Positions 35,820-47,145 of a stretch of 64,000 nucleotides of DNA are shown piece by piece. The stretch covers positions 124,001 through 188,000 of the forward strand of contig VDFB02018414.1 in the NCBI GenBank assembly GCA_007258455.2, read 5' to 3'. Origin of the DNA: Sequoia sempervirens (taxonomy: Eukaryota; Streptophyta; Pinopsida; Cupressales; Cupressaceae). How positions within the stretch are numbered: the stretch's first letter is position 1; each line of letters starts with the position of its first letter. The notes under the pieces are model-generated. The model did not search any database. It was given only the letters and a program-made list of their open reading frames with translations, and was not told the DNA's origin. The position numbers and the translations under genes were made by a program.

Positions 35820-37438
35820 AAAGGTCTGCAAAAATTGTATAGGAGATTTAAAGTAAATTTTACAACCTCGAATGATATGACCTCATGATCATGCACCTGA
35901 GATTGCCCATGCATAAATGCCAATGATGTCTCAGGTGCGCGGCCTACCATGGGTATCTCATGAAATTCCTGCATATAGATGTACAATAGTTCGTATAGAT
36001 CATTGACACATGTGTATGCAAATGAAAAATTAAATTAGATCTATGATGTCTATTTAATTTAAACTTAACAAACTTTTGAAAGCACGCACCTGAGCTGATG
36101 ATGTCTCAAGAGCGCTCACCACTGTAACTTGTGGTTGGTCAATACTAGGTATTGTATGACCTCCCTGCATCTAGATATAATATATCAATTCACACATGTG
36201 TACAAATTCAAATTAAATTAGATATATATCCACACAAATTATTTAATATATATTGGTTCAAGTACCTGTCCAAAAGGTGAGCCCAAATCTACAACAATCG
36301 ACATATGCACATGATGATCATATTAAGTTTCAGGCATCACGTGATCATGAGTCTACACCTTATTGAATTAATATTATATTATATATATAGTTTGATGTTA
36401 TTATTTAATGGTTTTTCATATTTCAAACTTGAATTGAATTTAAGTTCAAAATATGAACATACCTGTGTACGACGATCCTCAAAATATAGTAAATCCAGGT
36501 ATGACCCCGTCCCAGATGCATGTGCGTCGCCTGAAGTGGATGCCTAAGTATCCATATAGCTTGAGCCTCCATGCTCTCTATTGGCCACTTTAGTGGCCGC
36601 GTGTGTAGTCTACTGAGTGAGATGTCCTGAAAGTGAACTCAATTCTCCTAATGTCGATAACATGGTACGCTCTTGAAATCACGGCCGGGAACTTTTCGAG
36701 GAGAAGATGAACAATAAGACAGGTGGAGCCCCACATAAGCTAAGGATCAACCGTGCTCCTAGTCTATGTTGGGCATGCCACACCCAACTCCTCAAATGAC
36801 CTCATATCAAAATGGTTGGGTTTTACCCAACTCAAACTCAACCCATAACTTTCTCAAAAGTATAAGGGCACCTCACTATTTCCATGTGGTGGATTATCAA
36901 ACACCATCCACCATCTCTCCCAAAAATGTGTAGCTATCTGCGGGTGCCTACACCATAAAAATTGAAATTCATTTTTTTAGGTAGGTGGGAGTATTAGGTT
37001 GGTTTATATGGGGATTAATAAAATATTGGCACATGGCTTATTTGGTAATTTCCAAGTCATTGATTTCTTTATATGACAATCCATCGGCATAGAATTGTCT
37101 CCTCTCTTCTCTCCATTGATGGAACCTAGCTAGGAGTCTACATCAATGAATGCTTTCGTCGGCCCGATGGTTTGCATCATAGATGCAAACCATGTGAGAT
37201 GGGGAGGGACTCTAGGCTCATTTTTTATGAGATCTATATTTCCTTGAATGACAATGAGGTTTGCTCGAATATTCTCTCTTAATTGATCTTCATCAACTAC
37301 AGGAGGGGGTGGGGGGTTAGGCGGTGTAGAATGTGGAGGTGTGTTAGGGTTATGCTCATGTGGTGAATTGGGATGTATGGGATCTATAGGAATTTCTTGA
37401 TTGGGCATAAAATCCTCTAAATTAAACAATGGATCCAT
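35417..37438 (-). pseudogene. Second, convergent gene of the large transposon (spliced, unknown function)
   Basis: Minus strand. It opens with MDPLFNLEDFMPNQEIPIDP and a Pro/Asn/His-rich segment (PPHSTPPNPPPPP), then helix-like DQLRENIRANLIVIQGNID; the frame has a stop at 37130 and continues with protein-like pieces (WERWWMVFDNPPHG, SLSWVKPNHFDMRSFEELGV). A donor at 36463/36462 is followed by short exons at about 36266, 36174-36090, 35968-35867, 35747-35655 and 35488-35417, each bounded by AG and GT. The last exons read QEFHEIPMVGRAPETS, VPVTDSHDHM and LDLTDQPKS before a TAG. Function unknown; it may be an accessory protein of the element. Confidence 0.55.
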
Positions 37439-37634
37439 GTGAGCAATGATATGGCAACTGCATGTTAAACAATTAAAAAATATTTATCAACAAACTAATT
37501 AAATAATGCACACAATTTTAAAGTTATTTAAAAATCACATTGAACATGCACAAATTCAAAATATATTTCATTTGAAGACCATTTGATTTATAACATTATA
37601 AAATCCATAACATTAAAAATTCATAGCATGTACA

Positions 37635-37970
37635 CACATTAAATTGAGTCCAGTGTGGGGTTGTTAATATGAAGGGTAGATTTATGAAATTATGTGGTTT
37701 TATTAAAATTTATTTAATCTCATTCATTATTTTCAAATAATACTAAAGATAAGAATGAAAAATTAATAGAAGACATTGAAAGGGACACATAGATATATTC
37801 ACCAAATTTATCCCCTTAAGATATGTCAAATTCCCCCTTAAGACATCGATTTATGATTTAGGGTATAGGATGGCTTAAGGGGATCTATGTGTAGTAAGGT
37901 CCTAGGACAAAATGGTCCATGGCTTAAGGGAATAAAATTTGGTGAAGTTGCCTAAGGCAACCAAATTTCA
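37635..37970. repeat. Dispersed repeat copy A with CCCCTTAAG motifs
   Basis: Shares with 39050-39420 the run AATCTCATTCATT...TTTTCAAA, ACTAAAGATAAGAATGAAAA, AAAGGGACACATAGATATAT, CACCAAATTT, CCCCTTAAG, CTTAAGACATYGATT and ATGGCTTAAGGG.AATAAAAT. Direct orientation, about 1.4 kb apart. Confidence 0.8.
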
Positions 37971-39049
37971 TTTTAAGGTCATAAAATTCAAAATGAATAG
38001 ATGTATTAATCAAGTATGACAAAATTTAATTAAATCCGAGGACATAAATTGATTTATCTAAAATTTCAAATTTCATGTATATAGATTCTATTATAGTTTT
38101 TTATATTTTATATATATTTATTTGTAATTAAATATTGTTAAAGGCTACCTCTAGGAATACTCTCCTAGGTCTAGCTAATCCCAAAGTGAAGGAAAAATTA
38201 TTCATTCTCAACAATCAGAAAAATGCAAGTACAAATATCATGAATCTATAACATGCAAGTACAAATATCTAAAAATGCTAGAGGGTTATCTAGGAAATTT
38301 AAGCAGCCAAAATATTCCACAACCATCACTTTGTACATCCAAATAGAAGAACAAGGTTTTTTGGGAGCTTCTAGGTCACTAAGAGATCAACTCTACAACT
38401 AACATGTAATGAGGGTTCAATAATCCAATTCTTCTATTTAACCATGGATTTAAAGACTGAAACCAACATAAGAACTTTAAATAGTAGTCAAAACAACTAG
38501 TACTTTCTCATGTAACTAAGAAGCCAAAAGCAAGAACCCAACATGAAAAAAGAGAGAAATAAGAATATATGCAACTATAAGAAGGAAAGAGATATAAATA
38601 TACTTTATGAATCCTATTTCAAGAATAACTATCCTCTAATTTACCACACAACTCAATGCATTGTCAGATGATTTATGGTTATAATATACTCATAGGGATT
38701 CTATAGAATACAACAATGATATAAAAAATCCTAATCCTATTAAAAAAAAGGATATAATAACTCTACACGATACATTGCATACATCTTCTACCCCAAGAAT
38801 CCAATATATAGACATAAGGATTCCTAGGAAATAGCAAAATGGCAACACCACCGTCACTAATAATGCATGAAAATAATATGGTAAGTAATTTTTTATGACT
38901 CTCACATGTGTTGAACCATCCTAAAATAGATAATAACTCTTACACAATCTCTTTATTTCAACTTCACTATACAAGTTGGCCTAACTAACTCTCAAGAACT
39001 CATCTAAGAGACACAAGATCTCTATAGTGGGACAAAGTAGTTAATTATA
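37971..39049. other. Non-coding spacer within the large transposon
   Basis: AT-rich with scattered stops in all frames; nothing recognisable. The sequence 39421-40440 is similar and includes TTAGGGTTTAGGGTTTAGATT near 39823. Confidence 0.4.
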
Positions 39050-39420
39050 AGTTTAACACTAACATTAAAATTTATAATCTCATTCATTGTTTTCAAAGAA
39101 TACTAAAGATAAGAATGAAAAATTAATAGAATACATTCAAAGGGACACATAGATATATGCTAGTGACCTAATTGCAATGTACAAAATAAACAAAGATGAG
39201 CTTGAGCTCTACTCACCAAATTTTGAGAACTTCTTTGATCCCCTTAAGAAATTTCATATTAGGACCCCTTAAGACATTGATTCTGATTTGGGGTGATGAG
39301 TTGAAGAGCTTAAGGATATATCTGATATATAGGTGGACTGGGAAAAAAGAAATATTTCCCATGGCTTAAGGGGAATAAAATTTGGTGGAGTTACCTAAGG
39401 CAACAAATTTGGGTCTAACA
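39050..39420. repeat. Dispersed repeat copy B with CCCCTTAAG motifs
   Basis: Direct repeat of 37635-37970 with an extra insertion between ATAGATATATGC and CACCAAATTT. The CCCCTTAAG / CTTAAGGGG words are those of the array at 33778-34545, so this motif recurs across the transposon. Confidence 0.8.
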
Positions 39421-40479
39421 AGATGCTAGAAATAAAGGACAGGGTTTTAGATTTAGAGATTTGATGACATGAGAAACATATAAAGAAAGATTTATGATGT
39501 TGGGACGCAACTTCTTGGACCTCAAACACTCTTGGATAGTTTAAAAGGAAAGTCTAAACCCTAAACCTAGACCAATTTTTTTTTCTAATCACTTATATTT
39601 TTGAAAGCGTTTCTATGACTGGAGCTACTTCAACTTTGAATGTTACGCAGAAATTCTAGACGTGCATGGATTTTCAAAAAAGAACCTAACTGCCACTAAG
39701 TGAGGAATCAATTGATCAATTCAATAAATAAATAATCTTAGAAAATAAACCTTTGGTTATAGAATTGAAAGGCAACTAAATTTAATTTTAAGGTCCTACA
39801 AAAAAATGAATGCTAGAAATTAGGGTTTAGGGTTTAGATTTAGAGATTTGATGACATATAGAACATAGATAAATTTTTTACAAATGCGTAGAAACCCTTC
39901 CACCTAAACTTGGTGGTGCTTTTGAATGTACTTATGGCGATACATTCTAGGAGCCAGCTTCAATATATATCAACACTTAGGAATTTTTAGATTTCAATTA
40001 TAAGTAGGATTGTTGAGTTATGATGATTTTGAACCTATTTGGACTCTAAAACACTTGGATGATTTAAAAGAAGGAAAGTCTAAAACCTTAACCCTAAAAC
40101 TAAACTTTACAAGTTCTCAAAAATTTGATTAAATTCCAAGAATTTGAAATGTTCATGCTCTGATTTAGCTTTTGATGTGCGTTTTAGTTTAGACAAAGTA
40201 CAACATTTAGTTTTCCTAATCTAGAACAATGCCACTACATATGAAAGTTAAAATAGGAATTAGATTACACACTTGTCCTATAGATCTTATGAATAACATC
40301 CTATAAATTAAGGCTTAAATATGATCATAATGCATCCTTACATAATTCACAAAGGATCTCATCCAAATAAGAGAAATGGGTAGAAATCATTCATGTTTCA
40401 CATTTTAATATTTATTTGATTTAATAACATTTATGTGTCTAGCGCTATCCATATTGCACATAGTCTATTTATAGACCAT

Positions 40480-40625
40480 TTTAGTTTTACGTAAATTAGG
40501 GTAAATAGTCCATTTTAGGTTTACGTAAATTAGGGTAAATAGGGTTTTAGGTTTATGTTTTAGGGTTTATGTCCAAAGATTAACCTATGTAAATTTTGTA
40601 ACCTAGGGTTTCTAGGGTTTTGGAA
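40480..40625. promoter_or_regulatory. Telomere-repeat-like (AGGGTTT) cluster
   Basis: Degenerate copies of the plant telomere word: TTAGGGTAAATAGGGTTTTAGG, TTTTAGGGTTTATG, AACCTAGGGTTTCTAGGGTTTTGG, with GTTTACGTAAATTAGGGTAAATAG repeated twice. Such telo-box words occur in plant promoters; here they sit inside the right end of the large transposon. Interstitial-telomere or promoter function cannot be told apart. Confidence 0.45.
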
Positions 40626-41005
40626 TTTCTAAGTTTTAAATGTGTTCAATTTAGGTTTAGCTTTTATGGTTTTCAATTTACAATTTAAATTTCTTTGTTT
40701 CGTTGACGTTTTTGGTTTTTTAAATGCAATTAAAAACAATAAAAAATTGAACTAAAATACACTAAACAAACAAAAATTGAATACTAATTAAAAAACAAAA
40801 AAAAAGATATAAAGCAAAAAAAAAAATGAAGAATTCAACTAACCTAGAGGTCGACAAGGTCGCTAGTGTCGATGGGAGGAGGTGGTAGTCAAAATTTTGT
40901 GGCCTCTAAAACCCGTACGTGCTCTCCTTTCTCCTTCTCCGTCTCAGCTCAGAATGGTGGAAAATGAATTACAGTCGTTTATTTTAAAAAATAATTACTT
41001 TCTCG

Positions 41006-41145
41006 AAATGCGTACGCGTTTCATAACGTGTACGCATTTTAGGTTCGCGTACTCGAGTCTGAATGCATACGCATTCAGATCCAGGCTCGGATACCTGATC
41101 CGTAATGCGTATGTGTTTATTTGAAAATGCATACGCGTTTCTTGT
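41006..41145. repeat. Right subterminal palindrome cluster (ATGCGTACGCGT-type)
   Basis: Same motif family as at 29758-29935: AAATGCGTACGCGTTTCATA, CGTGTACGCATTTT, GAATGCATACGCATTC, AATGCGTATGTG and AATGCATACGCGTTTC. GGCTCGGAT also occurs next to both clusters (about 29688 and 41084). Confidence 0.75.
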
Positions 41146-41227
41146 GAACCTTCTTTTTTTCCCGAGATTTCCCCTCTTCGTGTACCCAACTTCTTGCTTT
41201 TACCGTTCAGTGAGTTACAAATCTTTT

Positions 41228-41543
41228 CCCAAAAGGATTTAGAAAAATATAATTATTTAGGCCAAAATATGGATGACATACACATGCATGGTATGGTAAA
41301 AAAAAGTGACTTTTAAACAATGGTTTTTAGAAAAGCTTATTGAAAATCAATTTGTATCATTTGGATGTTAAAATAAATTACATATTTGGTAACTAGACTC
41401 AGAGTTCTACATTTTATGATTAGTGATTTTTTTAAAGATTCCATCTCTAAGTGTTTCAAATTTTAAGGTCAAATGTGAATTTTTTTGAAAATAAGGGAAA
41501 ACACTTCCACTTTTTGGCCAAAAAGTGGACTCAACTTCTTGCA
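41228..41543 (-). repeat. Right long terminal inverted repeat of the large transposon
   Basis: Inverted counterpart of 28893-29200. The extreme end reads CTTCTTGCACACACCC on the plus strand. Just inside it, at 41180-41197, lies a second copy of the tip, GTGTACCCAACTTCTTGC, which is the perfect reverse complement of the left 18-bp tip. Confidence 0.7.
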
Positions 41544-41544
41544 C

Positions 41545-42990
41545 ACACCCTTAACCTGTTGAGATAAGGTTCCATTAACCTTGAAAATTCCAATATTATA
41601 TTTATTCATTTTATTATTTGTTATTAGTAATACCTATAAGGAGTTGTACAAGTTTCATTGAAAGTGGTAAAAATTATTTATTGTCCACGGTAATTATAGA
41701 GTTACTGAACAGTAAGTTTTGGAGTTACCAAAGGTAGTTACAGGATGTAATTTACTATGGTAAATGGTAATTGGTCAAAGTGGGGTGCACATGTGGAGGA
41801 ATCACCTATTTTAGTGTTATGACGTGCGTCATAGATGTTGTAAGAAGGTGTAAGAGATTCTATGATAGCTGTAAGTTGTCATAAGAATCTATGACATTTA
41901 TGACAACATATGATGCGTCATAAGATGCTGTAAGTGGCTATTTTTGGCCCCTAGGCATTCATGCTTGCATGGGAATCTTTTTCCAAGTGTAGGGTGCATG
42001 TATGATAACTTTTATGATCCCGTAAGAGCTTATCTTTGTCTATGGACACTCAAAGTTGTATGGTTGACTCTTGAAAAGTGTTATGAGCTTGTAAGAAGTC
42101 ATTGAATGCTGCATGGGTGAAGATTACAAGGTGTACACCCATCTTGAGGTTGTGAAAACTCTATAAATCCATGGCATAGTAGATGAGATATATATCAATT
42201 TTACATGTACCCAGGTTCTGTCGGAGTGAAGGTTGAAGAATAGAGAAAGTGCATGTATTTGCAATCTTCATTTTGGAAGATAATACAACTTGGGCTCTTT
42301 TCTTGGTGGAGTTTTTTACTCGAAATGGTTTTCTCCATGTTAAATAACTGTGTTATGTGCTTCATTATGCTTCTGGTATATTTCTGTTTTGTGGGTTTAT
42401 ATTCTTGTTGCAATCTCCATCTTAAATATTCAAATAAAAGATCATAAAACACACCTTTGAATCATATTTCCATTTGGGTAGTTGTCCTTTAATTTCTAAC
42501 ATAACCAATGTAGATAACATAGTTTAATGATAGAATGAATTACACAGAGATAAGAAAAATTTAATGTGGTTCACCCAATGCAGGCTACATAAACAAAACA
42601 ACAATCCAAATTTTTATTAATAGCCATCAAAGAGCAAGTTACATTAACTTGCATCAATTTTTATAGGTGTGTGCAACTTCAAACACATTCATAATATGTA
42701 TGTGCAAAATAATTCTTATTATTGTGTGCTCCAAACAAAAAACATTTTAACTCACTTGTGCATCATTGTGTGTTCTTTTCTCCAATGCACAAACCGTTCA
42801 AAATCCATTTGCAAATTGTTTGTCATGTTTTCTTCTACTTCTCATGTGCGACCTGCTAACTTCTATCCACAATAAGAAACTAACACAATTGTAGATAGTT
42901 TAAAAAAATCAATAGAATTTATTTACCAAATTATTTATCAAAAATACATCAATTTTTTCTTTGAGGGCACTACCCCATTAATTAATATGG
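41545..42990. repeat. LTR-like remnants, copia type
   Basis: TGTTGAGATAAGG at about 41557 looks like an LTR start right next to the large transposon. The stretch at about 42290-42345 (CTTGGTGGAG...GGTTTTCTCCATGTTAAATAA) resembles the conserved R/U5 block of plant copia LTRs, and 42556-42580 (TTAATGTGGTTCACCC) resembles the same block of another copia LTR. No coding sequence or partner LTR is seen, so these are presumed solo or truncated LTRs. Confidence 0.4.
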
Positions 42991-43299
42991 GGGGAGAACA
43001 CAATTGCTATAGTGGCCAAAATATTAAAACCAGAGCATGATTAGACTCCATAAACTAACAAAAATGATAATGAAATCAAGTCTATAAAGTGGAATCAATA
43101 TTTAATTATATCGCAAAATCAATCATGCATTTAAACATGTCAAAGAACATGGTCCAATAGGAAGATAAATCAATATATAAAATATTCTCATTTAGAAAGG
43201 ATGTATCAATCTAAGTGCATGAGCATTACATGGTGCCTTTACCAATTGATCAACTATCACTTATCCTTTGATGAATTTTTGTGAAACAAAATTGAGATT

Positions 43300-44560
43300 A
43301 AATTCTATGATTAAAATAGCCCATTTACCAACCCTACTAGAAATATTAGATTTTGACCAACTATATTTTTAAGTGCCCACTTTAACGATTTAACATGTGT
43401 CTCTATATTTAACATATAATCCCATAATTTTTGTGAAGGGAACGCCACTGCTATAGATCTTTTCCATTGGTGTATATCATGTCCAATAATCTAATAAATG
43501 TATAAATGCTATAATAAACAACATATTCTTTTCCATTTTCATCATTTTGTTGAAATAAACTATCGATGTCTAACTATTTGGTTGAAATATATAATAATAT
43601 ATGCTCATATGTTCTAATAGACATAAGAATGGGAGGATTCATAAAATATTATTTTATATCTTCAAATGTACACTAACAATATTCATTTCACTCAATTTTA
43701 GTATATTTCTTTAATAACTTAGTAGAAGGCAATGTGTGATCTACTAGCTATAAAATAAATCTTGAATAGCTTGTAAACTATTTTCCAGAAAGTGAATCAA
43801 TATGATATTATAAGGAGGTAGCATATTATTTATAGAATTTATCATTTTAGCATCAAAATCAATACCCCAATGCAACACAATGAAGCCTAATAAACTATCA
43901 TTATCCACACTAAATAAGCATTTCTTGGGGTTAAGTTGCACCTATTAATCAATCAAAAATAGTTTTCAGGTCTAAGAGGTGATAAGATCTTTCATTTTAT
44001 TTTCCCAAATTATTATCAACATAATCTTCTCAAATATTATGTATAAAGTCATAGAAGATAAGTGTCATAGTCCTCTAATAATTAGCACTGGTGTTTTTTA
44101 TCCAAAAGGTATAACCATGTAGCAAAAGGTACCCCATGGTGTAGTAAAAGTAATATTATGTTGATGATCTTGAGGGTAAATAAGAATCTAATTATAACTA
44201 AAAAAATCTATCCATTAACACAACCATTTCATGTCCAACAATGGAGTCAACAATCATATCAACATTAGGTAAAGGAAAATCATATTTAGGGGAGGTTTTA
44301 TTAAGATTTCAAAAATATATATGCAAATGTGAATCCTCCCATTATGTTTAGTGATGGAAAATATATTATATATACATGAAGAATAATCATTGGGTCCAAT
44401 GAATCTAACTTTTAACAAATTTTTAATCTCATTTTGACCATTTTATTTTTGAATGTATTTTTTAATATTTTATTTTATTGGTTTGTCATCATAATTTAGA
44501 ACAATATTATGCATAACAATATAAATAGATATGTCCAACATATCTTGATAGGTTCGTGCA
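43300..44560 (-). pseudogene. Ty3/gypsy reverse transcriptase and RNase H fossil
   Basis: On the minus strand, across frame breaks, the order of a gypsy RT can be followed: QILIYPQDHQHNITFTTPWG (about 44190-44130), TFCYMVIPFG, RTMTLIFYDFIHNI, EDYVDN (active site, usual YVDD with the last Asp lost), then QLNPKKCLFSVDNDSLLGFI at 43941 and the RNase H block NDENGKEYVVYYS near 43525. Stops are frequent, so the copy is very old. The segment around 44560-44970 may be more of the same but is not legible. Confidence 0.75.
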
Positions 44561-47130
44561 AATAAGTCATTATAGTCATGAAATGATGTAGAAATGTTAA
44601 CTTGCTCAAAATCATATAAGTATTCCCCAATTTTAATATTTTTTAATCTAATTTATCCATATCAATATTAAAATTTCCACCTATAGTAAGAGTATTTCAA
44701 TCCTAAATAAAGGACCTAATAGGTAAACAATCAAGTAACTCCAAGGAATCACCTAGAGAAGGAGAGGTTTCCTTTAAATAAGAATGAGCATCAAAGCACA
44801 TAAGAAACCCATATCATAAAGAAACTTATGTAAATATTCATAAACACATAATATTTCAAGAGATTCATTATTTGAAAATAAATCATAGTGTGGCTCATAA
44901 CCTATCAAAGAAACACCAATTACCTCTAGATGGATCAATTGTAAAGGGTACGAAGAACCATACAAAATTACTAAAAAATTGTGTGTTATTTTCCTCTGAG
45001 ATTAGTATCCGTATTATGAGTAACCCAAACATTGTGGTGTGTCATTGGTGTGGTGTAAGAGGTTATAAATTGCCTTATTCATTTGGGGCCAAACCTTTAT
45101 CTTAGTCATAAATTTGGTGAATGATAGAAAATCCTTTATTCCTTTTAATCATTACAAATGTGAGGGATGGGGCTAGAAGAAACATATTATGACTTAGACA
45201 ATACTCTATCAATACTTAACATCCACATATTGAGAATATAATATATAAAATCTTTTGTGGAGGGGTGGATTACCCAATTATGTAGCATATACGCAACCCA
45301 CTAGAGGAGTTACCCAGTTATACCATGAAATACCGCTATTTTTTTTTGTTTAAGTACAAATAACATGCAAGTTCACTACCATTGTAATAACCTCTAAGAT
45401 CCGCGAGGCCGGGGTGCTTTAAAACCAAACAAGAAACATGAATTGAGAGCCGCATTTAATTGCTTTAAGAATTTAAGAATACGCCACATTTCATACATGC
45501 TAAATTACATCAAGAATAAAAGATACCATGAGCAAATAACGTTTGGAAATAGGATTTTAACTCTCATTCCCAGAATGGGGTAAATCAATGCGGCGATTTA
45601 CATATTTATATTCCGCATGGGTAACAAATGAGAGGTTAATAAAGTACAATATGAGGGAGCTGATAGATAAAGCATGAAAAATATGGATCCCGAGCTCTCC
45701 AGCTGGAAATCACAGCCCACACGAACAAGAAGAAAACCCAATGGGTAAGGTGCACGTTCCACCCCGGCCGCAGCGACACTGAAGGCTCATCATGCTGGGA
45801 GGCCAGCGGTAACAAGGATTTTACAAGCAAGACCATCTACCACCCATCTAGACGGTAATATATAGCGGGGTAAGTCAGTACCGTCAGCAGCAATGAGTTT
45901 ACAATATGGAGACAATCCGGCTTCGCGTTTTGACAATGACTTACAGTTTCGCCAGAAGTGTCACATGTTTTCTATGAGTACTGGCTCTCTCCGGCCTTTG
46001 ACACTGAGTCCCGGGGTTGCCAACACCACCACGAGCCACCGGGACCCAGCACAAACTATGCTTCTCATCTTATCTCAAGCCTTAATAAGTGCATGAGTCA
46101 TGAGAGAGGCATTCATTATCTTAGTTAGTCTGAAATTTTTTCATTAATTATTTTTAATTTATCACTTACTTAAACCTTAAGTGAGTTACCCTGGCACCCC
46201 TTTGTGTGTCAGACCCCCACAAAGAGCCACTCTCCTATCGACAGCACACATGGTACAAAACCACAATTCAATGGGTAAACTAGATAGACATCCTCCAATC
46301 CCAGGAGGCAACATATAGCAAAACCCACTCAATGCTTTGGGGGCAACAAAACATATGGCCTCCCCTTCCCCAAGGGGTGGAGACCACACAAACCACTCCA
46401 AAATCTGGGAGGCACAAACCATCCCGTTAGAGAAAGCGGGTGAAACAACGGGGATGGCTTGCCACTACGGAACGTACGGTTTGACTAATAATCGACAATA
46501 CAGTTAAAACCATCTAGAGACTTGCTAACTCCAGATTGTATTTTTTCCCAAATAACTTGAGGAATAGAGAAATTACATGGCGAAAAGACAATTTGGCAAT
46601 TTAATACCCTATTTAAAGTTTTAGCTAGAGTAAACTATGATATTGACGCACATATTGCATTAACCATAAAAATAGTGCTGTCATTGCAAATACTCAAAAG
46701 TAATGTCGTTAAATTAGCAACATTAAAATTTAAAACTAACAATTTAATTTCAATTTCCTCAAATTATATACATAATAATCAAAATCAAATCTTTTTTTTT
46801 TTTCAAATAAAAAAAATCATTTGATTAGAAAAATCAATTTCCTAATAACATCATTCTTTTATGAAATTAATCTTTGCATCAAATATAAAAACATTATAGA
46901 AAAACTATAATTAAATATAAATTAAACATATATATATATACCCATATATTTTAATGAATATATAACTATATATATATAAATTTATATATATATATTTTTT
47001 TTGAAAAACAACTATTTAACTTCCATTCACAAATATTTTCAATTATTTAAAATATAATATATATATATATATATATAAAATAATAAAAATAATTAAAAAA
47101 AACATTATATTTATATATATATAAATATAT
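44561..47130. other. Unassigned repeat-like region, no gene
   Basis: No convincing coding frame. A relatively GC-rich island at about 45385-46450 begins TGTAATAACCTCTAAGATCC, which resembles the start of gypsy LTRs, and includes ACTGAGTCCCGGGGTTGCCA and other conserved-looking words, so it may be LTR sequence. The last 600 bp are almost pure A/T with TATATA runs (e.g. 47050-47076). Confidence 0.35.
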
Positions 47131-47145
47131 ATACGAGGGGAGAGA

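Larger units (their letters stand above)
28894..41542 (+). mobile_element. Large (about 12.6 kb) DNA transposon with long terminal inverted repeats and subterminal palindromes
   Basis: The left end (GCAAGAAGTTGGGTACAC at 28894) and the right end (reverse complement GCAAGAAGTTGAGTCCAC at 41525-41542) are inverted copies, and about 300 bp behind them can be aligned inversely with many short identities, e.g. CCAAATATGTAA and TTTTTTACCATACCA on both sides. Just inside, both ends carry clusters of CGTACG-centred palindromes. Between lie a plus-strand transposase-like gene, a convergent minus-strand spliced gene and a repeat array. No convincing target-site duplication was found. All coding parts are decayed. 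The superfamily is not assigned. Confidence 0.7.

Noticed and set aside
40480..40625. True telomere end or fusion point
   Set aside because: Words are degenerate and short with no long TTTAGGG tandem run; a telomeric origin is not supported.
46186..46422. Minus-strand 78-codon frame in the GC-richer island
   Set aside because: No homology recognised, and the island looks like LTR sequence; high GC alone lengthens chance frames.
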